NCBI RefSeq assembly: GCF_001280125.1
Contig: NZ_LGEG01000171.1
Location: forward strand, 1-64,000
Origin: Streptomyces sp. NRRL F-6492
GTDB lineage: Bacteria > Actinomycetota > Actinomycetes > Streptomycetales > Streptomycetaceae
Length of the DNA: 64,000 nucleotides
Direction: 5' to 3'
Each line of letters begins with the position of its first letter. Position 1 is the stretch's first letter. Below are positions 1 to 7,131 of the stretch, one piece after another. The position numbers and the translations under genes were made by a program. The notes under the pieces were generated by a model. It made no database searches, was not told the origin of the DNA, and was given only the letters and a program-made list of their open reading frames with translations.

Positions 1-159
1 GATGCCGTGGTGCACCGCCGACCCCCACGGGCCGGACGAGCGCGCCGTCCCCGTCCCGTCCCCCGAGCGACCTGACCTGCGACGACGCTCTCGATCGAGG
101 ACAGCTTCGCCCACCGGCCGCCTCGCGTCATGGGTGCCACCACCCATCTTCGGCGCCCG

Positions 160-753
160 TCAGGACGTGGCGGCCGGGCCCGGCGGCAGGTGGACGGTCA
201 TGATCAGGTGGCAGGTCCCGGTGCCGGCGCCGCGGTAGGTGTGGGCGGTGTCGCCGTCGAAGGCGGCGGTCTGGCCGGCCCCGACGGGGTGCTCGACGCC
301 GTCGACGACCAGGGTCATCCGGCCCGAGGTGACGCTGACCGTCTCGACGACCCCGGCCCGGTGGGGATGGCTGGGGTACTCCTCGCCCGGTTCCAGCCTC
401 CAGCGCCAGACCTCGACCGGCGCCGGGCCCGTGGTCGTCAGCACGAGCCGGGCCTCGCTCCCCTCCCCGCCGGTCCACAGCGGTGTGACGGCGGCGGCGT
501 CCACCACGCGTACGCGGTCCTCCGCCGGGCCCTCCATCAGGGCGGACACCGAGACCCCGAGGGTGTCGGCCAGCCGGACCAGGGTGGCGAAGTTGGGGTT
601 GCCCTGGGCCCTCTCCAGGCCCACCAGGGCGCCCTTGCTGACCTTGGCGCGCCGGCCGAGCTCGTCGAGGGACAGGCCGGCGCGGACGCGCGCCGCCCTG
701 ACGTTGTGCGCGAGCGTCCGCAGGGCCGCCTCTGTCTCGGCCAATTCGATCAC
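160..753 (-). CDS. XRE-family regulator with C-terminal cupin domain
   Basis: A 197-residue DNA-binding regulator. Residues about 12-68 form a helix-turn-helix of the XRE/Cro type, with the second helix and turn reading LDELGRRAKVSKGALVGLER. Residues about 105-190 form a small-molecule-binding cupin, with HPHRAGVVETV followed by GAGQTAAFDGDTAHTYRG. This is the usual XRE-cupin build (about 180-200 residues) that controls adjacent transporters or catabolic genes in response to a ligand. I chose GTG at 753 because it follows a GGGAAGG stretch and homologous regulators begin close to the helix-turn-helix. The open frame runs further upstream into the divergent gene's promoter, where no family-like sequence remains. 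The divergent EamA exporter starting at 886 is the likely target (inference from layout). The inducer cannot be told. Confidence 0.88.
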   Translation of the reverse strand: MIELAETEAALRTLAHNVRAARVRAGLSLDELGRRAKVSKGALVGLERAQGNPNFATLVRLADTLGVSVSALMEGPAEDRVRVVDAAAVTPLWTGGEGSEARLVLTTTGPAPVEVWRWRLEPGEEYPSHPHRAGVVETVSVTSGRMTLVVDGVEHPVGAGQTAAFDGDTAHTYRGAGTGTCHLIMTVHLPPGPAATS

Positions 754-819
754 CCTTCCCGATTCCCGCGAGCCGATTCCCGTGAGCGGATCACTGGAAT
801 GTACCGCCCGGTCGATCGG

Positions 820-850
820 TTGACACGTGGCGGTCGGTTCGTTGTACGGT
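820..850 (+). promoter_or_regulatory. Candidate sigma-70-type promoter of the EamA gene
   Basis: A perfect TTGACA at 820-825 is followed after 19 bases by TACGGT at 845-850. The start codon of the exporter gene lies 35 bases further on, after an AAGGAA ribosome site at 873-878. The spacer is one to two bases longer than ideal. The region between the divergent regulator and exporter is also where the XRE-cupin protein would be expected to bind, but I see no clear palindromic operator. Confidence 0.5.
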
Positions 851-885
851 TCGGTCGTTCTGCTGAAAAAGTAAGGAACGTTCCC

Positions 886-1722
886 GTGATCGCTCTGCTG
901 CTGGCCCTGGGCAGCTCCCTGGCCTACGGCTGCGCCGACTTCCTCGGCGGCCTGGGGGCCCGCAGGGCCCACGTCCTGCGCACCGTGATGGTCGCCGCTC
1001 CCGCCTCCCTCGCGGTCGAGCTGCTGCTGTGGCCGTTCCTCGGCGCCTCGTTCGGCCCCGGCGCCCTCGGCTGGGGAGCCGCGTCCGGCGTCGCCTCGGC
1101 CGCCGCGTTCGTCCTGCTCTACCGGACCCTGGCCCTCGGCCCGATGAACGTCCTGTCACCCGTGACCGCCCTCGTCTCCGCCGTGCTCCCGGTCGGCGTG
1201 GGACTCCTCCAGGGCGAGCACCTGGGGACCGCCGGCCTCCTCGGCCTGCCGCTCGCCCTCGCGGCGGTGGTGCTCCTCAGCGCCGGGCACGGCGCCGGAT
1301 CCGCCCGCCCCTCCCGTACGGCCCTGCTCCTCGCCCTCGGCGCGGGCGCCGCCATCGCCCTCCAGTTGGTCTTCCTCCACCAGGCGCCCTCCGACAGCGG
1401 GGTGGCCCCGCTGATCGTGGGCCGGGCGGTCTCCTCGGCCGTCACCCTGACCGCCGCCGGGCTGATGTACCGCAGGCTGGGGCCCGAGAAGCCCGCGTAC
1501 GCGGTGTCGGCCGCCGCCGGAGCGCTGGACTCGGTGGCGAACCTGCTGTTCCTGCTCGCCGTGCGCGGCGGTGACCTCGCGGTCGTCGCCGTGGTCACCG
1601 CCCTCTACCCGGCCGGCACGGTCCTGCTCGCCCGCGGCGTCCTCGCCGAACGCGTCCACCGCGGCCGGCTCGTCGGCCTCGGCACGGCCGCCGTCGCCGT
1701 CAGCCTCCTCGCCCTGGCCTGA
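886..1722 (+). CDS. EamA/DMT-superfamily membrane exporter
   Basis: A 278-residue integral membrane protein of the drug/metabolite transporter superfamily. The chain has two homologous halves of five predicted membrane helices each, beginning MIALLLALGSSLAYGCADFL; the second half restarts near residue 142 (TALLLALGAGAAIALQLVFL). The EamA helix pattern with small residues and the second-half LDSVANLLFLLAVRGG stretch support the call. The start is GTG at 886, preceded seven bases earlier by AAGGAA. It is transcribed divergently from the XRE-cupin regulator, which suggests ligand-controlled export of a metabolite or toxic compound. The substrate cannot be read from the sequence. The gene downstream (1881) is separated by a tandem repeat array. 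Confidence 0.88.
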   Translation: MIALLLALGSSLAYGCADFLGGLGARRAHVLRTVMVAAPASLAVELLLWPFLGASFGPGALGWGAASGVASAAAFVLLYRTLALGPMNVLSPVTALVSAVLPVGVGLLQGEHLGTAGLLGLPLALAAVVLLSAGHGAGSARPSRTALLLALGAGAAIALQLVFLHQAPSDSGVAPLIVGRAVSSAVTLTAAGLMYRRLGPEKPAYAVSAAAGALDSVANLLFLLAVRGGDLAVVAVVTALYPAGTVLLARGVLAERVHRGRLVGLGTAAVAVSLLALA

Positions 1723-1759
1723 GGGCCCGAAGCCGCACCGGCCCGACGAACACGGCGCC

Positions 1760-1864
1760 GCCCCGTACGAAGACCGCACCGCCCCGTACGAAGACCGCAC
1801 CGCCCCGTACGAAGACCGCACCGCCCCGTACGAAGACCGCACCGCCCCCGTACGCAGACCCCGC
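1760..1864. repeat. 21-bp tandem repeat array, four perfect copies plus one degenerate
   Basis: Four consecutive identical 21-bp units start at 1760, 1781, 1802 and 1823, each containing CCCCGTACGAAGACCGCAC, and a fifth diverged copy occupies 1844-1864. Every unit contains the palindrome CGTACG. The array fills most of the space between the EamA gene and the B3/4-domain gene and ends 16 bases before the latter's start codon. It is not translated in any gene I support. It could be a replication-slippage array or a set of protein-binding sites. Confidence 0.9.
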
Positions 1865-1880
1865 AGGAAACGGAGCCCCC

Positions 1881-2588
1881 ATGGTCGCCTTCCGCCTCGC
1901 CCCCGCCGTCGCCGACGCCTTCCCCGGCGCCCGCGTCGCCCTGGTCACCGCCACCGGCCTGCGCGGACGCGAGCCCTGGCCCCGCACGGCCGCCGCCGTC
2001 GCGGAGCTCGAACAGCGGCTCGCCGACGGCACCTGGCGCCCCGCCGACGAGACCGACCCCCGCATCGAGGCCTGGCACGCCGCGTACCGCTCCTTCGGCA
2101 CCAACCCCCGCCGCGTCCGCCCCAGCGTCGACGCGCTCGGCCGCCGCCTCGCCAAGAAGGAGGCCCTGCCGCGCGTCAACCCGGCCGTCGACTCCTACAA
2201 CACCGTCTCCGTCCGCCACGGCCTGCCCGCCGGCGCCTTCGACCTCGACCACGTCACCGGTGACGTCGACCTCCGCCCCGCCCACGGCACCGAGACCTTC
2301 ACCCCGCTCGGCGAACCCGACGCCGTCGAGACCCCGAAGCCCGGTGAGATCGTCTACGCGGACGCGGCCGGGATCCTCACCCGCCACTGGAACCACCGCG
2401 ACGCCCACCGCACCCGCGTCACCGAGGACTCCACCCGGGTCGTCTTCGCCCTGGAGACCCTCCGCGCCGACCACGACGGCCGCCTCCTCGACACCGCCGT
2501 GGACGAGCTGCGGGCCCTGCTCGCCCCGCACGCGGAGCGGACCGCGGTCCACCATCTGGACCCGGCCCGCCTCCACGCCACCGTCTGA
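1881..2588 (+). CDS. B3/B4 tRNA-binding-domain protein (PheRS beta-like)
   Basis: A 235-residue soluble protein made almost entirely of a B3/4 domain, the editing-type fold found in the beta subunit of phenylalanyl-tRNA synthetase. Typical stretches are AYRSFGTNPRRVRPSVDALG and NPAVDSYNTVSVRHGLPAGA, followed by GEIVYADAAGILTRHWNHRD. Stand-alone relatives are thought to act in trans on mischarged tRNAs or in amino-acid metabolism; no role is established from this sequence. The ATG at 1881 follows GGAG with five-base spacing. The gene lies downstream of the EamA exporter and the tandem array. It converges on the MscS gene with a 23-bp gap and no evident hairpin. Confidence 0.85.
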   Translation: MVAFRLAPAVADAFPGARVALVTATGLRGREPWPRTAAAVAELEQRLADGTWRPADETDPRIEAWHAAYRSFGTNPRRVRPSVDALGRRLAKKEALPRVNPAVDSYNTVSVRHGLPAGAFDLDHVTGDVDLRPAHGTETFTPLGEPDAVETPKPGEIVYADAAGILTRHWNHRDAHRTRVTEDSTRVVFALETLRADHDGRLLDTAVDELRALLAPHAERTAVHHLDPARLHATV

Positions 2589-2611
2589 ACCCCGCCCGGA
2601 CGCGCGCCGGA

Positions 2612-3667
2612 TCAGGCCGCCCTGTCCGCTTCGCCGGGCGCCGGGGCGGTGACGACCCGGGGCAGGGCGCCGGGGTGCTCCCGCGCGAGCCACCGCACGA
2701 GCTCCTCCCGTACGGCGCAGCGGGTCGTCCACAGGTCGTCGGCGTCCTTGGCGGTGACGATCGCGCGGACCGTGATGGAGGTCGGCGACGTGTCGGTGAC
2801 GGCGAGGTCCCAGCCCCGCTCGTCCCAGCTGGGGCAGCCGGCCAGGAACTCGCGCAGGTGCGCCCGCATCAGCGCGACGGGCGTGGAGTGGTCGCAGTGG
2901 ACGAAGACCGACCCCGTCATCTGGGCACCGCCCCGCGACCAGTTCTCGAACGGCCGGGAGGTGAAGTACGAGACGGGCAGGGTGACCCGGCGCTCGTCCC
3001 AGGTCCTGACCGTGAGGAAGGTCAGCGTCACCTCCTCCACCATGCCCCACTCGCCGTCGACGACGACCGTGTCCCCGATGCGGACCATGTCGCCGAAGGC
3101 GATCTGGAAACCGGCGAAGAGGTTGCCGAGCGTCGACTGCGCCGCCACGCCGGCCACGATGCCGATGATCCCGGCCGAGGCGAGCAGGGACGTGCCGAGG
3201 GTCCGGAAGGAGGGGAAGGTGACGAGCGCGGCGGCGCCCGCGAGGACCCCGACGGCGACCGACACCACCCGCATGATCAGGGTGACCTGGGTACGGACCC
3301 GGCGCAGCCGTGCGGCGTCCCGCGCACGCCCGGCGTAGCGCGCGTACGAGGACTCGACGACGGCCGAGGCCGCCCGGACCGCCAGCCAGGCGCCGCCGCC
3401 GATGAGGCACAGCAGCAGCACGTGGCCCACCAATTGGGCGTGCTCCTCCAGCACCTGGAAGGTCGACGCCGGATAGGACCAGCGGAGCAGGGCGGTCAGC
3501 AGGACGACGAACAGTGGCGTACGGCAGCGGCGCAGCAGTCCCCACAGCGGTGTCTCGTGGTGCCGCGCGTCCGCGTGACGCGCCAGCATGTCCGCGGCGC
3601 GGACCACGACGAACGCCACGAGGGCCGAGCCGCCGACGGAGGCCGCCAGCCGAAGAACGCTCTCCAT
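2612..3667 (-). CDS. MscS-family mechanosensitive ion channel
   Basis: A 351-residue membrane protein of the small-conductance mechanosensitive channel family, which opens under membrane tension to release solutes during hypo-osmotic shock. Four or five hydrophobic helices occupy about residues 5-170. They are followed by the pore-lining helix and beta-domain signature, LASAGIIGIVAGVAAQSTLG then NLFAGFQIAFGDMVRIGD. The segment FENWSRGGAQMTGSVFVHCD marks the C-terminal alpha-beta vestibule. I chose ATG at 3667, with GGGGAG just upstream; the open frame extends to 3736 but that segment lacks family features. The gene stands alone. Confidence 0.9.
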   Translation of the reverse strand: MESVLRLAASVGGSALVAFVVVRAADMLARHADARHHETPLWGLLRRCRTPLFVVLLTALLRWSYPASTFQVLEEHAQLVGHVLLLCLIGGGAWLAVRAASAVVESSYARYAGRARDAARLRRVRTQVTLIMRVVSVAVGVLAGAAALVTFPSFRTLGTSLLASAGIIGIVAGVAAQSTLGNLFAGFQIAFGDMVRIGDTVVVDGEWGMVEEVTLTFLTVRTWDERRVTLPVSYFTSRPFENWSRGGAQMTGSVFVHCDHSTPVALMRAHLREFLAGCPSWDERGWDLAVTDTSPTSITVRAIVTAKDADDLWTTRCAVREELVRWLAREHPGALPRVVTAPAPGEADRAA

Positions 3668-3759
3668 GTACTCCCCAGTCGATGAGTCGGGCAGGTTCGT
3701 CGATGACGCCTGACCGCCGACCGGCGCCCCAAACATCCCGTCGGCGCCCCCGGGGTCTC

Positions 3760-4050
3760 CCGACCGGGACCTTCGGCGCCCCGTCGCCGCCGCGCCACCA
3801 CACCAGGGCGACGAGGGACGCGGCCGTCCAGACGGCGACCGCCTGCGGCCGCCCGGCCGGTTCGGTCACCTCCAGCATCAGCGACAGGGTGGCCGGCATG
3901 ACGAGCGCCGCCCCGACGCCGGTGACGGCCCGGCCCGCGATCAGGACGGCCACGCCGGGAGCCGCCGCCGGGACGAGCGCGCCGCCATGACGGCGTACAC
4001 GGCCCGGCGACCGACGGGACGCGGCACGGAACGCACTTCGTCCAGGGTCA
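3760..4050 (-). pseudogene. Remnant of an MFS (DHA2-type) drug transporter
   Basis: One reading frame from about 3,990 down to about 3,770 gives PGVAVLIAGRAVTGVGAALV and then MPATLSLMLEV...AVAVWTAA. This is the highly typical fourth/fifth-helix region of 14-helix DHA2 drug exporters. The preceding piece, PVGRRAVYAVMAA at about 4,000-3,980, sits in a different frame, so there is at least one frameshift. Only about 90 of some 450-500 residues remain, and after WTAASLVALVWW the frame loses similarity, which indicates internal and 3' deletions. It lies divergent to the LysR remnant at 4211; together they look like a former regulator-exporter pair. The exact ends are approximate. Confidence 0.7.
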
Positions 4051-4210
4051 TGCTCCGTCCAGGGACATGGGAGGGATCTTTCGTTCGAAGAGACCGGAAG
4101 GGAATCCGGAGAAGAACCGGAGGAGAGGGGCCGACCGGCCGCACCGCCACGGTTAGGGCCGCAGCCGACTTGCCTTCAAATGCAACTTCGCGAAGAGATA
4201 AGCGCACGCC

Positions 4211-4564
4211 GTGCAACTGAACCTGGACCTGAACCTGCTGGTCGCCCTGGACGCCCTCCTGGAGGAGGGCAGCGTCGGCGGCGCCGCCGACCACCTCAAC
4301 CACTCGCGCCGGGGCCGGTTCACCGGACCGATCGACACGGCCCTGGCCGAACACGGCCTGACGCGAAGGGTCGTGGCCATCTGCCCGACCTTCGCCTCGG
4401 CCCGCCGCTTCGGCCTGGCCACCTTCCCGATCCCCCTCGACCTGCCGGCCCCGCGCCTCTCCCTCGCCCGGCACCCCCGCTACGCGGCCGACCCCGCCCA
4501 CGCCTGGCTGCGGGGTCTGGTGGGCGAGGTCGTCAGGAGCGAACTGGGCGACGACGCCGGGTGA
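4211..4564 (+). pseudogene. Internally deleted LysR-family regulator
   Basis: The 117-codon open frame keeps the N-terminal start of a LysR helix-turn-helix (LDLNLLVALDALLEEGSVGG then AADHLNHS). It then jumps directly to segments of the C-terminal effector domain, RRGRFTGPIDTALAEHGLTR and later GLATFPIPLDLPAPRLSLAR ... HPRYAADPAHAWLRGLV. Members of the family are about 300 residues, so roughly 180 residues are missing in at least two in-frame losses, including the recognition helix and most of the ligand pocket. GTG at 4211 is the family-like start. It faces away from the MFS remnant, as LysR regulators usually do with their targets. An intact function is unlikely. Confidence 0.75.
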
Positions 4565-4594
4565 ACACGCCCTGCTCCACCGAGAGTTGGGGCC

Positions 4595-4641
4595 GAGTTA
4601 ACTCCCTGTCCATTTCGGATGACCGCCCCCGGGCATACATT
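4595..4641 (+). promoter_or_regulatory. Palindrome plus -10-like element ahead of the 4649 gene
   Basis: A 10-bp perfect palindrome GAGTTAACTC occupies 4595-4604. A TACATT element at 4636-4641 fits a -10 box. Its last base lies seven bases before the ATG at 4649 and no ribosome-binding site is visible, so a leaderless transcript starting at or next to the ATG is plausible. The -35 region is not recognisable with confidence. Confidence 0.35.
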
Positions 4642-4648
4642 TCGGCGC

Positions 4649-4921
4649 ATGGACGTACCCGTCGCATTCCGCTGGGTCTTCGCCGCCCTGGCGGCCCTTC
4701 AACTCATCGCCCTCATCCCCGTTCTGCGCCGCCTGCGCGCCCCCGGGCCGGGAACGCGCACCGAGGCCCGGTTCACCCTCCTCGACGCGGCCTGCAGCCT
4801 GACGGCCTTCGCCGGCATCGCCTTCGGCAACCTCGCCCTCATGCTGTGCGGCCTGACCGCCCTCGGCCTGCTCTACGCGGTGAAGGGGATCCGCTGGTAC
4901 CGCACCCGGGAGCGGGCCTGA
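4649..4921 (+). CDS. Small two-helix membrane protein, unknown function
   Basis: A 90-residue protein with two hydrophobic segments: residues about 5-24 (AFRWVFAALAALQLIALIPV) and about 52-77 (LTAFAGIAFGNLALMLCGLT and onward). They are joined by a basic loop and followed by a basic tail ending in RTRERA. I do not recognise a family. An in-frame ATG 30 bases upstream (4619) is possible, but the TACATT box would then lie inside the coding region; the leaderless start at 4649 is preferred. It sits between the LysR remnant and a stretch of unassigned sequence. Confidence 0.55.
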   Translation: MDVPVAFRWVFAALAALQLIALIPVLRRLRAPGPGTRTEARFTLLDAACSLTAFAGIAFGNLALMLCGLTALGLLYAVKGIRWYRTRERA

Positions 4922-4945
4922 CCCCCGGAACGCCCCGCCGCCGAC

Positions 4946-5200
4946 GACATCACCCCGCGCGGATACGACGCCGAGCACGCGGAGGTCACCGCCGCACTCG
5001 CGCGCCGCACCCACGCCCGTACGGCCGCCCGGGCGATGGGCAGCCACAACCGGCCGTACTCCCACGACTGCGTCCAGGCCGACCGGCTCCTCGGGATCCT
5101 CGGCCGCCACCGCGAGGTCTTCCACGACCGCGTCGTCGTCAGGGCGCGTGACTTCGCCGCCTGTCTGGTGGCGCCTGTCTGGTGGGCCGTACAGGTGGTC
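4946..5200 (+). other. Unassigned open stretch, possible decayed coding sequence
   Basis: Between the small membrane protein (stop at 4921) and the protease-inhibitor gene (5250), one frame stays open and reads like ordinary protein: DDITPRGYDAEHAEVTAALA at about 4946, then HNRPYSHDCVQADRLLGILG and RHREVFHDRVVV to about 5145. There is no ATG or GTG with a ribosome site at its beginning, and the similarity-like character fades after about 5150. I do not recognise the family. It could be the internal part of a lost gene. Confidence 0.25.
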
Positions 5201-5249
5201 GAAACCCCGTCCGCGGTGACCGCCGGAGCGGCGAATCGTTCTGCCGGAC

Positions 5250-5612
5250 GTGAAGAAGATGCTCCTGGCGGCCCTCGCCGCCGCCTCCGCCACCGCCCTG
5301 ATCGCCCCGGTCGCCGCCACCGCGGCCCCGGGCACCGCCGACGCCACCGCCACCACGGCCCCCGCCGTCCTCGACGCGGCCGCCCCGCCCGGCGCCCGCA
5401 CGACGGACCCCGCCGGGGCGAAGACCCAGTGGCCCGAGACCCTCGGACTGCCGAAGGCCTGGGCCGAGAGGGTGATCCTGCGGGACCGGCCGGACCTGGA
5501 GATCGTGCACGTCCCCGAGGGCGCGCTGGTCACCATGGAGTACAACGAGAAGCGCGTGCGGATCGTCCACAACCCCTTCGGCCTCGTCACCCAGGTCCCC
5601 GCCGTCGGCTAG
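5250..5612 (+). CDS. Secreted potato-inhibitor-I / CI-2 type (I13) serine protease inhibitor
   Basis: A 120-residue exported protein. Residues 1-26 form a Sec signal peptide (MKKMLLAALAAASATALIAP, cut near ATA-AP), followed by an Ala/Thr-rich linker to about residue 58. Residues 60-120 match the potato inhibitor I fold: WPETLGLPKAWAERVILRDR, then the reactive loop GALVTMEYNEKRVRIV and a C-terminal VPAVG. By alignment the scissile bond would be Met96-Glu97, the same Met-Glu pair as in barley CI-2, which inhibits subtilisin-like proteases. No obvious ribosome-binding site precedes the GTG at 5250. The stop codon TAG (5610-5612) lies exactly where the inverted-repeat element begins, so the element separates this gene from the hairpin at 6113. 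Confidence 0.78.
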   Translation: MKKMLLAALAAASATALIAPVAATAAPGTADATATTAPAVLDAAAPPGARTTDPAGAKTQWPETLGLPKAWAERVILRDRPDLEIVHVPEGALVTMEYNEKRVRIVHNPFGLVTQVPAVG

Positions 5613-5630
5613 GACCTGTCCGGCCGATCA
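5610..5630 (+). repeat. Left terminal inverted repeat of the ankyrin element
   Basis: The sequence AGGACCTGTCCGGCCGATCA at 5611-5630, with the T before it, is the exact reverse complement of 6065-6085. It overlaps the TAG stop codon of the protease-inhibitor gene. Confidence 0.9.
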
Positions 5631-5673
5631 AGGTAACGCCCCATCGGGCAGAATGCCCTGGGTGGATGCCTCA

Positions 5674-6030
5674 ATGACCATGGCGGATGCCCTGAAGATC
5701 GAGAACCCCTGGACGCCCGCCCACCAAGCGGTGGAGTTGAGCGAGCACGCCACGCTCACGCGCATCCTCGACGAGGGAGCCGATGCTGACGAGGTCTGCT
5801 GCCAGATGACTCTGCTGATGCATGCCATCGACACGGAAGTCGATGTCGCGAACCAGTCGGGGGTGCCGATCGACAGCGCACTGACCGCGGCCCTCCTGGC
5901 ATACGGTGCTGATCCACATCTCGCGGTCAACGGCGAAACTGCCTATGACTGGGCCCGCAAGCTCCGCCACGACATGGCAATCAGGCTGATGGATCGGTTC
6001 AGCACCCGCCAGACCAAGCTGAAAGCCTGA
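5674..6030 (+). CDS. Ankyrin-repeat protein inside the inverted-repeat element
   Basis: A 118-residue soluble protein with two to three ankyrin-like helix-turn-helix units: TPAHQAVELSEHATLTRILD, EGADADEVCCQMTLLMHAID and ALTAALLAYGADPHLAVNGE followed by TAYDWARKL. Ankyrin units bind other proteins; no catalytic domain is present. ATG at 5674 is preferred because GGTGGA precedes it by seven bases; an in-frame ATG at 5653 also exists. Codon choice is less GC-biased than in neighbouring genes (codons such as TTG, GAT, GCA, CTT and ACT occur), which fits recent arrival with the element. It is co-oriented with the I13 inhibitor gene upstream and may be read from that promoter. Confidence 0.75.
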   Translation: MTMADALKIENPWTPAHQAVELSEHATLTRILDEGADADEVCCQMTLLMHAIDTEVDVANQSGVPIDSALTAALLAYGADPHLAVNGETAYDWARKLRHDMAIRLMDRFSTRQTKLKA

Positions 6031-6064
6031 TTCGGAAGAGTCCGCCGGCGGTAGCTCTTGCCGA

Positions 6065-6085
6065 TGATCGGCCGGACAGGTCCTA
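6065..6085 (-). repeat. Right terminal inverted repeat of the ankyrin element
   Basis: The exact reverse complement of 5610-5630, reading TGATCGGCCGGACAGGTCCT at 6065-6084 on the plus strand and followed by A. The outer CTAG lies at 6083-6086. Confidence 0.9.
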
Positions 6086-6112
6086 GACGGCCGGGGCCCG
6101 TCCGGCGGATCA

Positions 6113-6142
6113 CGGCCGGGCCCGAGGTCGCGGGCCCGGCCG
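6113..6142. terminator. GC-rich hairpin, probable bidirectional terminator
   Basis: CGGCCGGGCCCG at 6113-6124 pairs perfectly with 6131-6142 across a six-base loop, giving a 12-bp stem without a T-run, as is common in Streptomyces. It lies 12 bases past the stop codon of the minus-strand gene at 6154. It would also have served the I13 gene before the element separated them. Confidence 0.6.
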
Positions 6143-6153
6143 GCCCGTCCGGT

Positions 6154-6807
6154 TCACGTGTCCGGCCAGTCCAGGCACTCCTCGTGGAACCGCCCGGCGA
6201 AGGCGTTCCGGGCGTGGGTCCGCATCCGCGGGCCGTACACGGGGTCCGCGGCGAGCGCGGAGTAGCTCCCCTCCGCCCGCGCGACGAGGCCCGCGGTGTC
6301 CGCCAGGTAGACGTCCAGGCCCGGGTACATCAGCTCGACGCACGGCAGGTCGTCCACGTCGAGCGCGAACACCGGGTACTCGCCGTACGCGTCCGGCTCG
6401 CCCGTGGCGAGGACCCGGCGGGAGTCGGAACCGCCGGGGAGGAGGAAGCACTCGCCGAAACGCTCCGACAGCGCGTCGAACGGCGCTCCCCAGCCGTCGC
6501 CGAACTCGTCGCGGCCGATCCGCCCGAGCGTCCGCGGGGTGAAGCGCGACCCGGAGTCGAACCAGCCGAACCGGCGCAGCAGACCGCTGTCGAACGCCAG
6601 CCACCGGCGCAGACTGGGCGGCAGCGGACGCCCGCTGGGGAAGACGGCCGCCGCGAGCACGTCGTCGGCCAGCGGCTCGGCCGCTCCCGCCTGCCAGGGA
6701 CCCGCCCACGGGTTGTGGTCCAGCACCGGCCGCCCGGGGTCGGCACGGACCGAGGCTATGACGCGGTCGGTCAGCGGAACGCCGTGCTCGGCGGAGGGGT
6801 TTCCCAT
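6154..6807 (-). CDS. SMI1/KNR4 (SUKH)-like protein, tentative
   Basis: A 217-residue soluble protein. The central part, LPPSLRRWLAFDSGLLRRFG and later FLLPGGSDSRRVLATGEPDA then GEYPVFALDVDDLP...MYPG, resembles the SUKH fold: a conserved Pro/Leu helix and W near the start, then acidic beta-strands ending in a conserved Asp-Leu-Pro/Tyr-Pro-Gly pattern. SUKH proteins are often immunity proteins or cell-wall regulators, but some are orphan housekeeping proteins, and no toxin lies next to this one. I chose ATG at 6807, since the open frame upstream is low-complexity and runs into the next intergenic region. The ribosome site is weak. The family assignment is by eye only. Confidence 0.6.
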   Translation of the reverse strand: MGNPSAEHGVPLTDRVIASVRADPGRPVLDHNPWAGPWQAGAAEPLADDVLAAAVFPSGRPLPPSLRRWLAFDSGLLRRFGWFDSGSRFTPRTLGRIGRDEFGDGWGAPFDALSERFGECFLLPGGSDSRRVLATGEPDAYGEYPVFALDVDDLPCVELMYPGLDVYLADTAGLVARAEGSYSALAADPVYGPRMRTHARNAFAGRFHEECLDWPDT

Positions 6808-7131
6808 GGGGCGGATCGTCCTGTTCGCGATGTGCGGCCGACGCGGCGTCCCGCCGGCGCGACGTGCCGACGGCGGCTGCCCGGCCGGTGTTCGTCCGGT
6901 GCTCGGTCGGCCCCAACCTACGGCCGCCCACTGACACCCGGGAGGCGCGCGGACGGCCCCGCACGTCCCCGTCGGCCGTACCACCCCCGGTGACCTCCCG
7001 TTTCACCCGATCGCCCGCACAGATGTCGTCAGCGCCGCCGCGCGGCGACGATGACCGCATCGGACATGGAGAGGACGGCCGTCGAGAGGGCGGCCGCGAG
7101 AAGACGGTCATCCGGAAGACGAGGGCGTCGC

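Larger units (their letters stand above)
5609..6086. mobile_element. Non-autonomous transposon-like element carrying an ankyrin gene
   Basis: Two perfect 21-bp inverted repeats (5610-5630 and 6065-6085) bound a 0.48-kb segment. CTAG occurs at both outer edges (5609-5612 and 6083-6086), which could be a target duplication of the CTAG or TA kind made by IS5- or IS630-type elements. There is no transposase; the only gene inside is the ankyrin-repeat ORF. Its base composition is visibly less GC-rich than the flanks. The element lies between the I13 inhibitor stop codon and a terminator hairpin. Whether it moved by a transposase acting in trans, or is a deleted IS that captured a gene, cannot be decided here. 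Confidence 0.65.

Noticed and set aside
1605..3953. 782-codon minus-strand frame
   Set aside because: A chance fusion of the MFS remnant with antisense frames of the MscS and B3/4 genes; only the first 75 or so codons carry similarity.
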